DNA from: Poseidonocella sp. HB161398 | GTDB lineage: Bacteria; Pseudomonadota; Alphaproteobacteria; Rhodobacterales; Rhodobacteraceae | DNA: 64,000 nucleotides | Reading direction: 5' to 3' | Assembly (NCBI RefSeq): GCF_005870025.1 | Contig: NZ_VATA01000030.1 | Span: 1 to 64,000, forward strand | Shown here: in pieces, positions 43,044-53,193 of the stretch | How the letters are laid out: the number at the start of each line of letters is the position of its first letter | Position numbering within the stretch: the stretch's first letter is position 1 | Made by a program: the position numbers and the translations under genes | The notes under the pieces: model-generated | Told to the model about the DNA's origin: nothing | What the model saw: the letters and a program-made list of their open reading frames with translations, nothing else | Database searches by the model: none

Positions 43044-43403
43044 GGTGTGCCTGCCCGGAATGCCCTTCGGGCGGTCCCTGCCGGTGCGCATCCGCTTCCG
43101 CGGAGCCGCCTGCCGGAGGAGCTGCCGGTAAGGCGCGGGGCGAGGTGCCTCAGGCATCGTCACCGCGGCCGCGGCTCTGTCACTAGCAGGCATGGCCGCC
43201 GCTTCGATCCGCATGGAGCGCCGGACCGTGATGCCGCCCGCTCGGAGAAGGGTGCGCCCGAAGCGGCGTGAAATAGCGCAGCGTCCCGTCACCGCCTCCC
43301 TTGCCTGCATGGGCCAGACTTTGGGCGGCCGGGGCCGCGCCGTCCTCCTGCAGGCGGGCTCGACCGAGGAACGGGAGATGCTCCGGGCCTCTGGACGGCC
43401 GTT

Positions 43404-43920
43404 CTAGCGGCCGGCCGCCGCTTTGCGGAAGGGGCGGGTCCGGGCTTGGCGGGCGTTCAGGCACGGACGCCGCCGGGCAGTTCCGGACGCGCGGCATGCG
43501 GCGACCTTCTGCCGGGCACGGTCCCGCGGGCGGCGGTTCGGAGGACCACGGCGCTGAGCGGCAGGCAAGCGGCAATGGCCGGGACATCGGGGCCGGGGGC
43601 GCAGAGCGGGCGCGTCCTGCCATGGCGCGCGCGCGAAGAACCGGAGGCGGGACAGCGCGATGATGCAGTCGGGCTCGCAAAGCACCGCCGCGCTGAGAAG
43701 CGGATCGAAATGCAGCGCGGTCCGCGCGATCCAGACGGCGAGCCCGGGCCGCATCTCCTCGGCCGGGCCCTCGGGGCCGTCGATCGAGCGGAGGTCGTGC
43801 CCGGCCTTCTGCAGCAGCCCGGGCGCGGGATGGTCGAGGAGATCGCCGCCGCAAAAGAGTGCCTTGATCCCGTCGGCATTGCCGAAGCGCCCCGCATCAG
43901 ACAGCCGTCGCTGACGATCC
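43404..43920 (-). pseudogene. Possible gene remnant, unrecognised family
   Basis: One minus-strand frame reads like real protein over about 100 residues: RRLSDAGRFGNADGIKAL, FCGGDLLDHPAPGLLQKAGHD, then EEMRPGLAVWIARTALHFDPL and CEPDCIIALSRLRFFARAPW. Its balanced composition with hydrophobic periodicity contrasts with the Arg/Pro-rich frames around it. There is no suitable start codon or ribosome-binding site, and beyond both ends the frame becomes compositional noise. I do not recognise the family. It may be a fragment of a regulator or sensor gene left after deletion. Confidence 0.35.
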
Positions 43921-44606
43921 CGGCGCCGGGCCCGTGGCTGACGGCGCGAGGGGCGAGATCGCGGCAGCGGCGGCGGGGCCCGAATATTGCTCCGCAGGGC
44001 GCCGAAGCGTTCGCGTCATTCGCGGTTCGGCAGGGAGGCTCCACGACGCACGACACCGCGGAGGCCAGAACCAATCTGGCACAGAGCACTTGCGGCTGCG
44101 CCTGCGGCGAGCCCGAGCGCCGGTCCTGCGCCAGGCAACCGGTGATGGGGAGGCCGATGCCGAGCCCGCCGGCAGCTGCCAGCGTCCGGCCCCTGGTGGC
44201 GATCCGCTTCATCACTCCGGGCGCCGGGTCGCCCGCGATGCCAAGGGGGCGGGTCCGGTGGCGGCCGGCGGCTTCGCGGCCGACCAGCCTGGCCCGGCCG
44301 GTGCCGAGCGCTGCACTGAAGTGCGGCTCGAGCGCGATGCGCGGTCGCCGCACCAGTGACGTGAAACGGATCATGCCTTCAGCCGCCTGTGCGCCGATTG
44401 CCGCGCCAGCACCATGCTTGCGGTCGCTCCGGCGCGGACGATTGCCGGATCGCGGCGAGGGACCGCCTGTCGCTGCGGCCGGGCTGGCGGCGGAACCATG
44501 GCGGCAGCGCATGCGGAGCCGCGGGAAAGCTGCGGGCGGCAATCGGCGGCTCGTCCCGGGACCCGCGACGCAGATCGCGAAAGCCGGCGGCGCGCGATGG
44601 CGGGGC

Positions 44607-45566
44607 TCAGGGATCCGCCGCCACGCGGAACCCGGCATGGCCCGTGGTGCTGTCGGGATCGTTGCGGGTGCGCGAATGCACGTGGTAGCGGTCGCAATAG
44701 CTGGCATGGCACAGATGCGAGCCGCCGCGCTGGACCCGCGCGGTGCCTGTCGCCGCGCCTGCCGGGTCGCGCGCGGGCAGCGGGCTGGCATCGGGCAGCG
44801 GTCCGAACCGGTCCTCGACCCATTCCCAGACATTGCCGGTCATGTTGTAGAGCCCGTAGCCATTCGGCGCGAAGGCCCCGGCGGGCACCGTGCCGCGCCA
44901 GTCCGCTCCGGCCGCGGGCGCATCGGGAAACCGGCCCTCGAACGTGTTCATCGCCGCCGCCCCGCCGGGACGGAACGTGGCGCCCCAGGGGAATTTCTGC
45001 CGCGCCAGCCCGCCCCTGGCGGCGCGTTCCCACTCTGCCTCGGTCGGCAGGCGCAGCCCGGCCCAGCGGCAATAGGCCTGCGCATCCTGCCAGGCCAGAT
45101 GCACCGCGGGATGGTCGCCGCGCCCTGCGGTGCTGCTGCCGGGGCCTTCGGGCGCGTGCCAGCAGGCCCCCTCGACGCGGCGCCACCAGGGCAGGCCCAG
45201 CGGGCTCTGCGGATGCGCGGCAGGCTGGCGGAGCGCCAGGTGGAAGACGAAGCTCCAGCCCTCGGTCTCGGCGACGGAGGCATAGCCGGTGGCCGCGGCG
45301 AAGCGGGCATAGCCGTCATTGGTCACGGCCATGGGCGCGATCCGGAAGGCGCTGACGCGGACCTTGCGCCGCGGGCTGTCGAGATCGGCCGGATAGGTGG
45401 AGCGCCGCGCGCCCATCTCGAAGATCCCGCCCGGCACGGGGCGAAGCGCGGCGAGGAGCCCGGCCCGGATGTCCGCGGGCGCGGGCGCCACCGCGAGCGC
45501 CCGCGCCATGTGGCGGTCGGCCGCCGCCGCCTCGCCCGTGCCCGCGGGGCCGCAGCAGGCGCTCAC
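44607..45566 (-). CDS. Formylglycine-generating enzyme (SUMF1/FGE family)
   Basis: This is a 319-residue copper-dependent oxidase that converts the active-site Cys of sulfatase-type enzymes to formylglycine. Both catalytic cysteines are present in GGSHLCHASYC (Cys286 and Cys291), within the family context RTRNDPDSTTGHAGFR. Upstream are LPTEAEWERAARGG, KFPWG and NMTGNVWEWVEDRF. Bacterial FGE-fold proteins lacking this Cys pair have other functions, so this is a true FGE. It starts with GTG 45566 overlapping the permease stop; the much longer open frame upstream is antisense-like noise inside the permease gene. It is the last gene of the operon that begins with its probable client at 51001-52539. 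Confidence 0.9.
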   Translation of the reverse strand: MSACCGPAGTGEAAAADRHMARALAVAPAPADIRAGLLAALRPVPGGIFEMGARRSTYPADLDSPRRKVRVSAFRIAPMAVTNDGYARFAAATGYASVAETEGWSFVFHLALRQPAAHPQSPLGLPWWRRVEGACWHAPEGPGSSTAGRGDHPAVHLAWQDAQAYCRWAGLRLPTEAEWERAARGGLARQKFPWGATFRPGGAAAMNTFEGRFPDAPAAGADWRGTVPAGAFAPNGYGLYNMTGNVWEWVEDRFGPLPDASPLPARDPAGAATGTARVQRGGSHLCHASYCDRYHVHSRTRNDPDSTTGHAGFRVAADP

Positions 45567-46441
45567 GCCCGCTCCGCCGGATCGAGCCGGTCGCGCATCC
45601 AGTCGCCGAGCATCGAGATCGACAGCGTCGTCAGCACGATCACCGCCGAGGGCGCCAGCAGCACCCAGGGCGCGTTCTGCAGGTAGGCGCGGCCATAGCC
45701 CACCATGTTGCCGAGGCTCGTGTTGGGCGGCTGGATGCCGAGCCCGAGGAAGCTGAGGCCGGAGGCGGCGAGGATCACCTCCGGGAAGGCCAGCGTCGCC
45801 GAGACGACGAGCGTCGCCGCCATGTTGGGCAGCATGTGCCGCAGATAGAGCCGCCCCGGCCCCGCGCCGAGCTGCTCCACCGCCTGCATGTAGCCCTGCC
45901 GCGAGGCGGCGAGCGCCAGGCCCCGGACCACGCGGGCGTGCCGCTCCCAGCCGTAGAAGGCCAGCAGGAAGACCAAGAGCAGCCAGGAATTGCCGAAGAA
46001 GGCCAGCGCCGAGAGCGCCAGGATGATGAATGGGAGCGCCGCCTGCACGTCGATCAGGATCAGCACGAGCTGCTCCACCGGGCCGCGGAAATGCGCCGCC
46101 GCCAGCCCCATCAGCCCGCCGAAGAGCACGCCCAGCACCGTGGCGGAGACCGCCAGCGTCAGGCTGACCCGGATCGAGACGATCAGCCGGGCCAGCACGT
46201 CGCGGCCGAGCTGGTCGGTGCCCAGCACGTGGTCCCAGCTGCCGCCCATGAAGACCGGCGGCTGCAGCCGCGCCATAAGGTCCATCCCGGTGATCGTGTA
46301 GGGCTTCAGCCAGTGGGCGAAGATCGCCACCAGCACCATCGCGGCCATCCATCCCGCCGAGAGCGCCACGGTCAGGGGCAGCTTCGGCAGGCGCCTTGCG
46401 CGCACCTGCGGCGCGGCGGCCAGTGCAACATCGGCGGTCAT
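45563..46441 (-). CDS. Peptide/nickel-type ABC permease, DppC-like
   Basis: This 292-residue inner-membrane permease has the DppC/OppC layout: an N-terminal helix, then LGTDQLGRDVLARLI, five further helices, and the coupling loop around EQLGAGPGRLYLRHMLPNMAATLVV. LSFLGLGIQPPNTSLGNMV is a family hallmark. ATG 46441 overlaps the DppB-like stop (ATGA). Its own stop overlaps the GTG start of the FGE gene, so activator and importer are translated together. Confidence 0.92.
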   Translation of the reverse strand: MTADVALAAAPQVRARRLPKLPLTVALSAGWMAAMVLVAIFAHWLKPYTITGMDLMARLQPPVFMGGSWDHVLGTDQLGRDVLARLIVSIRVSLTLAVSATVLGVLFGGLMGLAAAHFRGPVEQLVLILIDVQAALPFIILALSALAFFGNSWLLLVFLLAFYGWERHARVVRGLALAASRQGYMQAVEQLGAGPGRLYLRHMLPNMAATLVVSATLAFPEVILAASGLSFLGLGIQPPNTSLGNMVGYGRAYLQNAPWVLLAPSAVIVLTTLSISMLGDWMRDRLDPAERA

Positions 46442-47361
46442 CGTCCGCCCTCCCGCATCCTGGGGTCGAGCCAGCCATAGAGCAGGTCGACGATCATGTT
46501 CGACATCACCATCGTGGCGGCCACCAGGACCAGCACGCATTGCACCACCGCCACGTCGCGCGAGCTGACCGAGGTGACGATGAGCTGGCCGAGCCCCGGC
46601 CAGGAGAAGACGCTCTCGGTCACGACCGCCCCGGCCAGCAGGCCGCCGACCATGAAGCCGATCATCGTCACGACCGGGATCGCGGCATTGGGCATGGCGT
46701 GGCGGATCACCACCTCGCGCCAGATCAGCCCCTTGGCGCTGCCGGTGCGGATATAGGGCTGGTCCAGCACCTCGATCATCGCCGAGCGGGTGAAGCGCGC
46801 GAGGATCGCCGCCCAGCCGGTCGCCAGCGTCAGCACCGGCAGGAGCGTGCCCTTCCAGCTGTCATTGCCGCCCGAGGGCAGCCATTGCAGGGTCACCGCG
46901 AAAACCAGCACCAGCACCAGCCCGAGGACGAAGCCCGGCACGGCGAAGCCCGAGACCGCGCCGAGCATCATCAGCCGGTCGAGCGGCCGGCCGCGGTTGA
47001 GCGCCGCGACCGTGCCCGCGCCGACCCCGGCCATGATGCCGAGCACCAGCGCCGGGACCATGATCTGCAGCGTCACCGCCACCCGGTCCAGCACCTTCTC
47101 CAGCGCGTCCTGGCCGTCGAGCATCGACTTGCCGAAATTGCCGTGGACGAGGTCGCGCATGTAGCTGCCGAACTGCACCCAGAGCGGCCGGTCGAGCCCC
47201 CAGGCTTCGTGGAAGGCGGCGATCGCCTCGGGCGGCGCATCGGGGCCGAGCACGACGATCGCCGGGTCGGAGGTGGTGCGCAGCGCGACGAAGGCGGCGG
47301 CGACGACGATCAGGATGGTCAGGAGCGCGCGCAGCACGCGGCGCAGCAGGAAGGCGGTCAT
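46438..47361 (-). CDS. Peptide/nickel-type ABC permease, DppB-like
   Basis: This 307-residue inner-membrane permease begins with the typical FLLRRVLRALLTILIVVAAAF helix, has a large periplasmic loop with AWGLDRPLWVQFGSYMRDL, and a coupling loop around TGSAKGLIWREVVIRHAMPNA. It pairs with the DppC-like protein. The start overlaps the stop of the OppF-like ATPase gene. Confidence 0.92.
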   Translation of the reverse strand: MTAFLLRRVLRALLTILIVVAAAFVALRTTSDPAIVVLGPDAPPEAIAAFHEAWGLDRPLWVQFGSYMRDLVHGNFGKSMLDGQDALEKVLDRVAVTLQIMVPALVLGIMAGVGAGTVAALNRGRPLDRLMMLGAVSGFAVPGFVLGLVLVLVFAVTLQWLPSGGNDSWKGTLLPVLTLATGWAAILARFTRSAMIEVLDQPYIRTGSAKGLIWREVVIRHAMPNAAIPVVTMIGFMVGGLLAGAVVTESVFSWPGLGQLIVTSVSSRDVAVVQCVLVLVAATMVMSNMIVDLLYGWLDPRMREGGR

Positions 47362-48318
47362 GCGGGAACCTCCGCTCTGGGCGCGGTGACGGGACAGGCG
47401 GCCTCGCGCCCGCCGGGCAGCCGGATCAGTCCGGGCCGGGTGCTGCGGCAGCTGTCCTCGGCCGTGGCGCAGCGCGGGTGGAAAGGACAGCCCGGCGGCC
47501 GCGCGGCGGGATCGGGCGGCTCGCCCGAGAGCCGCGGCCGCGGGCCGGTGCGGAACGGATCGGGGATCGAGGCGACGAGGATGCGGGTATAGGGATGCAC
47601 CGGGCCGGAGAAGATCTGCTCGGGCGTGCCGCGCTCCACCACCCGGCCGAGATACATCACCGCCACCTCGTCGGCGATCGCGCCGACCAGCTTCAGGTCG
47701 TGGCTGATGAAGAGCATGGCGAGGCCCAGGTCGCGCTGGAGCCGAAGCAGGATATTGACCACCTGCGCCTGGATCGAGACATCGAGCGCCGAGACCGGCT
47801 CGTCGCAGACCAGGAGGTCGGGCCCGGCCGCCAGCGCGCGGGCCAGCACGGCGCGCTGCCGCTGCCCGCCCGACAGCTGCAGCGGATGTGCCTCGCCCTG
47901 GTCCGGGCGCAGGCCGACCGCCGCCAGCAGCTCGGCGACGCGGGCGGCGCGGCTCTCGCGCGTCCCCTGCCCCTGGATCACCAGCGGCTCGGCGATCTGC
48001 GCGGCGATGGTCATGCGCTTGTCGAGCGCGCCCAGCGGATCCTGGAAGACCATCTGCATCCGCGCCCGCAGCGCGCGCCAGTCCGGCGTGCCGGGCGCGG
48101 GCATCGGGCGGCCGTCGAAGCGGACCTCGCCGCGGTCGGGCGGCTCCAGCCCGAGGGCGACGCGGCCGGTGGTGGACTTGCCGCAGCCCGACTCGCCGAC
48201 GATGCCGAGGATCCGGCCGCGCTCCACCGAGAGGCTGACGCCGTCGAGCGCCCTCACCCGCCGGGGCGGTTTCAGCAGGCCGCCGGGCGAGACATAGTCG
48301 CGGCCGACGTCGCGGAGC

Positions 48319-48332
<14 letters not shown>
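47358..48332 (-). CDS. Oligopeptide-type ABC ATP-binding protein, OppF-like
   Basis: This 324-residue ATPase has Walker A GESGCGKST, the signature LSGGQRQR, Walker B DLLVCDEPVSALD and the C-terminal oligopeptide-transporter extension with GCPFHPRCATAEDSC, a cysteine-containing segment common in this family. ATG 48332 lies inside the end of the OppD-like gene (14-base overlap). It forms the nucleotide-binding pair with the OppD-like protein. Confidence 0.92.
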
Positions 48333-49338
<1,006 letters not shown>

Positions 49339-49340
49339 GG

Positions 49341-50966
49341 TCACGCCGGCCAGTTGGCGGGGCGGAAATCCATGGCGAAGGACGGCGCCGCCTTCCAGGC
49401 CAGCGACTTCGCCTTGGCGGTGAAGGTGGCGTTCTGGTTGATCACGCCATAGGCCGGATCCTCGTATTCCACGATCTCCAGCATCCGGCGGAAGGCCTGC
49501 CTGCGCGCGGCCCGGTCGGTCGAGGTCTGCAGCACGCCGCAGAGCCGGTTGACCTCGTCATTGCCGTATTCGCCGGTCTGCACCGCCTGGCCCTGCGGGC
49601 CCCACTGGTTCGGCTGGGTGGCGACCGGATCGGGGAAGCTGCCGCCAGAGGACCAGTCATGGATGCCGCGGGTGCCTTCGGGATCCCAGATCTGCGCCCA
49701 GTTCTCCTTCATCTCGATCTCGACATTCAGCCCGGCCTGGTTCCACATCTCGACCATGACCTGCGCGGTGTTCACCTGCAGCGTGTAGTAGTCGTTGAGC
49801 AGGCGGTAGGGGATCGGCTCGCCCTTGTAGCCCGCCGCCGCCAGGAGCTCCTTCGACTTCTGCGGGTCGTAGGCGGGGGCGGCCCAGTCCGACAGGTACA
49901 TGTCGCCGTACCATTCGAACTGGTCGCCCTTCGGCACCACCGTCTGGCCCATCCAGAGCTGGTCGACGATCAGCTGGCGGTCGACGGCATGCAGCATCGC
50001 CTGGCGCACGCGCGGATCGGCCAGCGCGGTGTCGTGCTTGTCGAAATTGGTGACGCGGATGTTGTTGATGATGCCGCCGGCGATCTCCAGCCGGGGATCG
50101 GCCGTCACCGTATCGAACTGGTCCGGGGTCAGGTCGCAGGCCATGTCGTACTGGCCCGCGCGCACGCCGTTGACCCGCTGGGAGGCCTCGGGAACCTGGA
50201 CGAAGCGCAGCTCCTCGAGCGGCGGGCGGCCGCCGAAATACTCCTCATGCGCAACCAGGACCAGCTCGGTATCGGGGGTGAAGGAAGCGACCTTGTAGGG
50301 GCCGGTGCCGACCGGGCTGCGGGCGAAATCGAGCCAGCTCGGCGCCTCCTCGAAGGCGCGGCGGCTGATGATCTGGCTGCCGAGCGCCATGATGCGGCCT
50401 TCCATCGTGACATCCGGCGTCGCGTTGACGAAGCGCACGGTGTAGTCGCCGACGATCTCGACCTGGAGCAGCGACGGCCAGAGGCGGCGCGACACGGCCG
50501 GGACCTGCGGCGGCAGCTCCTTGCTGCGCTGGGTGATGCGCTCTTCGCTCACGGCGATGGTCCGGTCCCAGCCCTCGGGCGTGGTGTCGCCGAACATCCG
50601 CGCGGCGGAGAAGCTGAAGGCCACGTCCGCGGCGGTCATCTCGTCGCCATTGTGGAATTTGACGCCGCGGCGCAGCTCCAGCTCGACGGTGCGGTCGTCG
50701 ATGCGGCGCCAGCCGGTGGCCAGCCGCGGCACCGGCTGCAGCTTGTCCTGGTAGTTCTGGCCGATCAGGCATTCGAGGTAGGAATTCATGATCCGCGTGC
50801 CGACATTCGACTGCTCGGTCAAGGGATCGAGCGTGTTCGAGGTGGCGATCTTCTGCACGGCGACGGTCAGCGACGGGCGGGCGGACTGGGCGAAGGACAG
50901 GCGCGGGGCGGCCAGCGCGGCGGCGCCGGACATGGCCAGGAAGCCGCGACGGGGAAGAAGGAGCAT
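49341..50966 (-). CDS. Peptide-type ABC substrate-binding protein (family 5, DppA/OppA-like)
   Basis: This 541-residue periplasmic receptor has a Tat-type signal (PRRGFLAMSG, then LSFAQ). It shows the family-5 hallmarks LATGWRRIDDRTVELELRRGVKFHNGDEMTAADVAFSF and a C-terminal domain with WSSGGSFPDP. Family members bind peptides but also glycosides, nickel chelates and phosphodiester-type compounds. It is encoded directly after the phosphonate-monoester-hydrolase-like gene, so its ligand may be that enzyme's substrate (inference). The stop overlaps the ATPase start. Confidence 0.92.
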   Translation of the reverse strand: MLLLPRRGFLAMSGAAALAAPRLSFAQSARPSLTVAVQKIATSNTLDPLTEQSNVGTRIMNSYLECLIGQNYQDKLQPVPRLATGWRRIDDRTVELELRRGVKFHNGDEMTAADVAFSFSAARMFGDTTPEGWDRTIAVSEERITQRSKELPPQVPAVSRRLWPSLLQVEIVGDYTVRFVNATPDVTMEGRIMALGSQIISRRAFEEAPSWLDFARSPVGTGPYKVASFTPDTELVLVAHEEYFGGRPPLEELRFVQVPEASQRVNGVRAGQYDMACDLTPDQFDTVTADPRLEIAGGIINNIRVTNFDKHDTALADPRVRQAMLHAVDRQLIVDQLWMGQTVVPKGDQFEWYGDMYLSDWAAPAYDPQKSKELLAAAGYKGEPIPYRLLNDYYTLQVNTAQVMVEMWNQAGLNVEIEMKENWAQIWDPEGTRGIHDWSSGGSFPDPVATQPNQWGPQGQAVQTGEYGNDEVNRLCGVLQTSTDRAARRQAFRRMLEIVEYEDPAYGVINQNATFTAKAKSLAWKAAPSFAMDFRPANWPA

Positions 50967-51000
50967 CGGGGGGATCTCTTTTCTGGTTGCGGTGCGGGGG

Positions 51001-52539
51001 TCAGGAGGCAGCGCGGCGGTTCACCAGCCCGCCGGGGCTGCTGGCATAGCCGGTCAGGCTGCGGTCGGCATGGCGCATGCGCCAGCTCAGCATCCGGCCG
51101 GCATACTCGGCCACCACCGCGGCATGGGCCGGATCGGCGGCGAGGTTGACGAATTGATGCGGGTCCGCCTCCAGGTCGAAGAGCAGCGGCGGCAGCGCGG
51201 CGAAATGCACGTATTTCCACTTGCCGTCGCGGATTACCGCCAGCGACGCTTCGTCCATCCCGACGCCCAGCTCCTCCTCCGGGCGGGAATAGAAGACGTT
51301 GCGGAAATCGTATTCGAAATGCGCCTCCTGCCGCCAGTCCGCGGGGGGCTGCCCGTCGAGGAAGGGCAAGAGCGAGCGGCCGTCGACATGGGCGGGCGGC
51401 GTGGCGCCGAGCCAGTCGAGGATGGTCGGCATCACGTCGACGCTCTCGGTGAAGGCGGTCTCCACCTCTCCGGCCCGGTCCGGGCGGCGCGGATCGCGGA
51501 TGACCAGCGGGATGTGGTAGCTCTCGTCGTGATAGGCGACCTTGCCCAGCAGGTGGTGGTCGCCGAGCTGCTCGCCATGGTCGGAGGTGAAGACGATCAG
51601 CGTGTCGTCCCAGAGGCCCGCCTCCTCGAGCTCCGCGAAGACCCGGCCGAGCTGGTCGTCGATCTCGCTCATCAGCCCCCAGTAAGTGGCGCGCATCTGC
51701 CGGATCTCGGCCTCGCTCATATCCGCCGCGCGGCCCTGCGCCCCCTGGAAGAACCCGCCCTGCGAGGTGTCGCGCAGGTAGAACTCCAGCAGCGGATGCT
51801 GCGCGGCCTCGGCTTCGGCGCTCTCGGCGCGGACCGGGGCGGGCATCTCGGCGGGGTCGTACATCGCGTGGTAGGGTGCAGAGGCGACGAAGGGCGGGTG
51901 CGGCCGCCAGTAGCCCAGATGCAGGAAGAACGGCCGGCCCGGGGTCACGCCCTTGAGATAGCTCAGCGCGGCTTCGGTGAAGAAGGCCGTGTCGCTCAGA
52001 TGTGCGGGGATCCGCGACGGACGGTCGGTCGCGCCGGGCACCGCATCCGCGCCCTCGGGCAGCCATATGTCGTCGCGCTTCGCGGGCAGCTCGACGCCGT
52101 TCTGCGCCAGCCAGCCGAAATAGGATTCCTTCTCCGGCTCGAAGCTGCAGATCGGGCGGAAGCCCTCCATCACGTCGCCGAGCCAGCCGAAGCGCGGATC
52201 GCCCGGTGCGGCGGCCCGCGGATCCGGCACCGAGGTCGAATAGCCGATCAGCGCCGGGTCGTAGCCCGAGGCGCGCAGCTCCGTCGCCAGATTGGCGTGG
52301 CGGCGGTCGAGCGGGATGGTGTTCTGCACCGCGCGGTGGGTCATCGCGTAGAGCCCGGTCATCAGGCTGGCCCGCGACGGGCCGCAGGGGACGGTGACGG
52401 TGTAGTGGCTGGCGAAGGTCGTGCCCTCGCGGCAGAGCCGGTCGATATTGGGCGTCCGCAGCCCCGCGGCCCCCAGACGGGCGAGCATGTCGCCGCGCCA
52501 CTGGTCGACAACGATGAAGAGAACATTGGGGCCGGGCAT
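51001..52539 (-). CDS. Formylglycine-dependent phosphonate monoester hydrolase / type I sulfatase
   Basis: This 512-residue enzyme of the alkaline-phosphatase superfamily has sulfatase motif Cys52-Gly-Pro-Ser-Arg within VTVPCGPSRASLMTGLYAM, where Cys52 would be converted to formylglycine. Metal-site residues are seen in VVDQW (Asp12) and TSDHGEQLGDHHLLGK. Several long stretches (HRAVQNTIPLD, GATDRPSRIPAHLSD, PFFLHLGYWRPHPPFVAS) match what I know of the phosphonate monoester hydrolases of Rhizobium and Burkholderia (PehA group), which also cleave phosphodiesters and sulfate esters. No signal peptide is present, so it is cytoplasmic. It leads an operon with an importer and an FGE, giving a complete import, activation and cleavage unit. 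Confidence 0.9.
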   Translation of the reverse strand: MPGPNVLFIVVDQWRGDMLARLGAAGLRTPNIDRLCREGTTFASHYTVTVPCGPSRASLMTGLYAMTHRAVQNTIPLDRRHANLATELRASGYDPALIGYSTSVPDPRAAAPGDPRFGWLGDVMEGFRPICSFEPEKESYFGWLAQNGVELPAKRDDIWLPEGADAVPGATDRPSRIPAHLSDTAFFTEAALSYLKGVTPGRPFFLHLGYWRPHPPFVASAPYHAMYDPAEMPAPVRAESAEAEAAQHPLLEFYLRDTSQGGFFQGAQGRAADMSEAEIRQMRATYWGLMSEIDDQLGRVFAELEEAGLWDDTLIVFTSDHGEQLGDHHLLGKVAYHDESYHIPLVIRDPRRPDRAGEVETAFTESVDVMPTILDWLGATPPAHVDGRSLLPFLDGQPPADWRQEAHFEYDFRNVFYSRPEEELGVGMDEASLAVIRDGKWKYVHFAALPPLLFDLEADPHQFVNLAADPAHAAVVAEYAGRMLSWRMRHADRSLTGYASSPGGLVNRRAAS

Positions 52540-52580
52540 GTCTGCACCTTCGGGAAACTCGGGAACTCGTTACCCGGCGC

Positions 52581-52620
52581 GATTAACACTCATCATGTGT
52601 ATATAGCATGGCGCCCGCGT
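52581..52620 (-). promoter_or_regulatory. AT-rich promoter/operator region of the hydrolase-importer-FGE operon
   Basis: Just upstream of the hydrolase start, the minus strand reads TATATACACATGATGAGTG. It contains a -10-like TATACA and an inverted pair ACAC-N7-GTGT. It is the only AT-rich patch near the gene and may bind a GntR-like or other repressor. A matching -35 box is weak. Confidence 0.35.
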
Positions 52621-52896
52621 TAAACTCTTGTGACATCGCAGGCGGGCACGGCCGGAGCGCATGCGGCGCCCCGAAGCGCCAACGCCGCCGCGCTGTCGGC
52701 GACCGGGCCCGGGCGCTCCGGGAATGCCCGCCGCCCCGCCGGCGCGGCAGCGCCCTTTGGCCCGGCGCCGTGGTTCCCGACCACTGCGCGGGCCGCTTCG
52801 CCAAGCCGGAGGCCACCCCTGCCCGCCCCGCATGCCCTAGCCTCCTGGCCGCGACCCCGACCCGTTACCGTTCCCCCGCCAGCCCGGACCGGGAGA

Positions 52897-53058
52897 GCTC
52901 CAGCCGTCTCCACTGCATCCCGGGGCCCATCCGCCGGCCAGCACCCCCACGGCTCCGTCCGCCGCACCGCGTGCCGTGGCCTATCCGCAGGCCAGCACCC
53001 CACGGCTCCGGCCGCCGCAACCGCGTCCCGGGCCTGTCCGGAGGCCAGCACCGCCGCC
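52897..53058. repeat. Imperfect tandem repeat, ~54-bp unit, three copies
   Basis: Copies start with GCTCC at 52897, 52952 and 53005. Each contains CCGCAxCGCGTxCCGxGGCC in the middle and GGCCAGCACC near the end. Sequence identity between copies is high but not perfect. No coding support. Confidence 0.8.
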
Positions 53059-53193
53059 GCGGGCCCGGAGTCCGGCGTCCTGACGCTCCCTGCGCCGCCC
53101 TCCGCCTCCGGATGGCCTGCATTGGGCGGGACGCGCCGCCCTGCTACCCGGTCTCCGGATGCCTGGGCAGGAGCCGTCACGGCGGCGGCGGAC

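Larger units (their letters stand above)
42738..44606. other. Long spacer, no intact gene
   Basis: About 1.87 kb lies between two minus-strand genes. Open frames exist on both strands but are Arg/Pro/Ala-rich artefacts, apart from one short coding-like trace on the minus strand (about 43404-43920, listed separately). A three-copy 7-bp repeat lies at 43023-43043. The promoter of the molybdoenzyme gene should lie at 42738-42850, where AACGTAACGTCAG gives a small AT-richer patch. Confidence 0.5.
52540..53190. other. Spacer upstream of the hydrolase operon, with minisatellite
   Basis: No protein-like open frame is seen on either strand. The first 90 bases hold the promoter region of the minus-strand operon; the rest is very GC-rich and includes a 54-bp tandem repeat (52897-53058). 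Confidence 0.5.

Noticed and set aside
42738-43310. 190-codon extension of the molybdoenzyme
   Set aside because: No family similarity, Arg/Pro-rich; a proper ribosome-binding site precedes ATG 42737.
44100-44230. Minus-strand peptide MKRIATRGRTLAAAGGLGIG followed by LPITGC, resembling a lipoprotein signal
   Set aside because: No ribosome-binding site, and the following sequence is compositional noise running through the spacer; considered chance.
45567-46478. 304-codon extension at the start of the FGE gene
   Set aside because: It is an alternative frame within the DppC-like permease gene with no FGE similarity; the GTG at 45566 overlapping the permease stop is the natural start.
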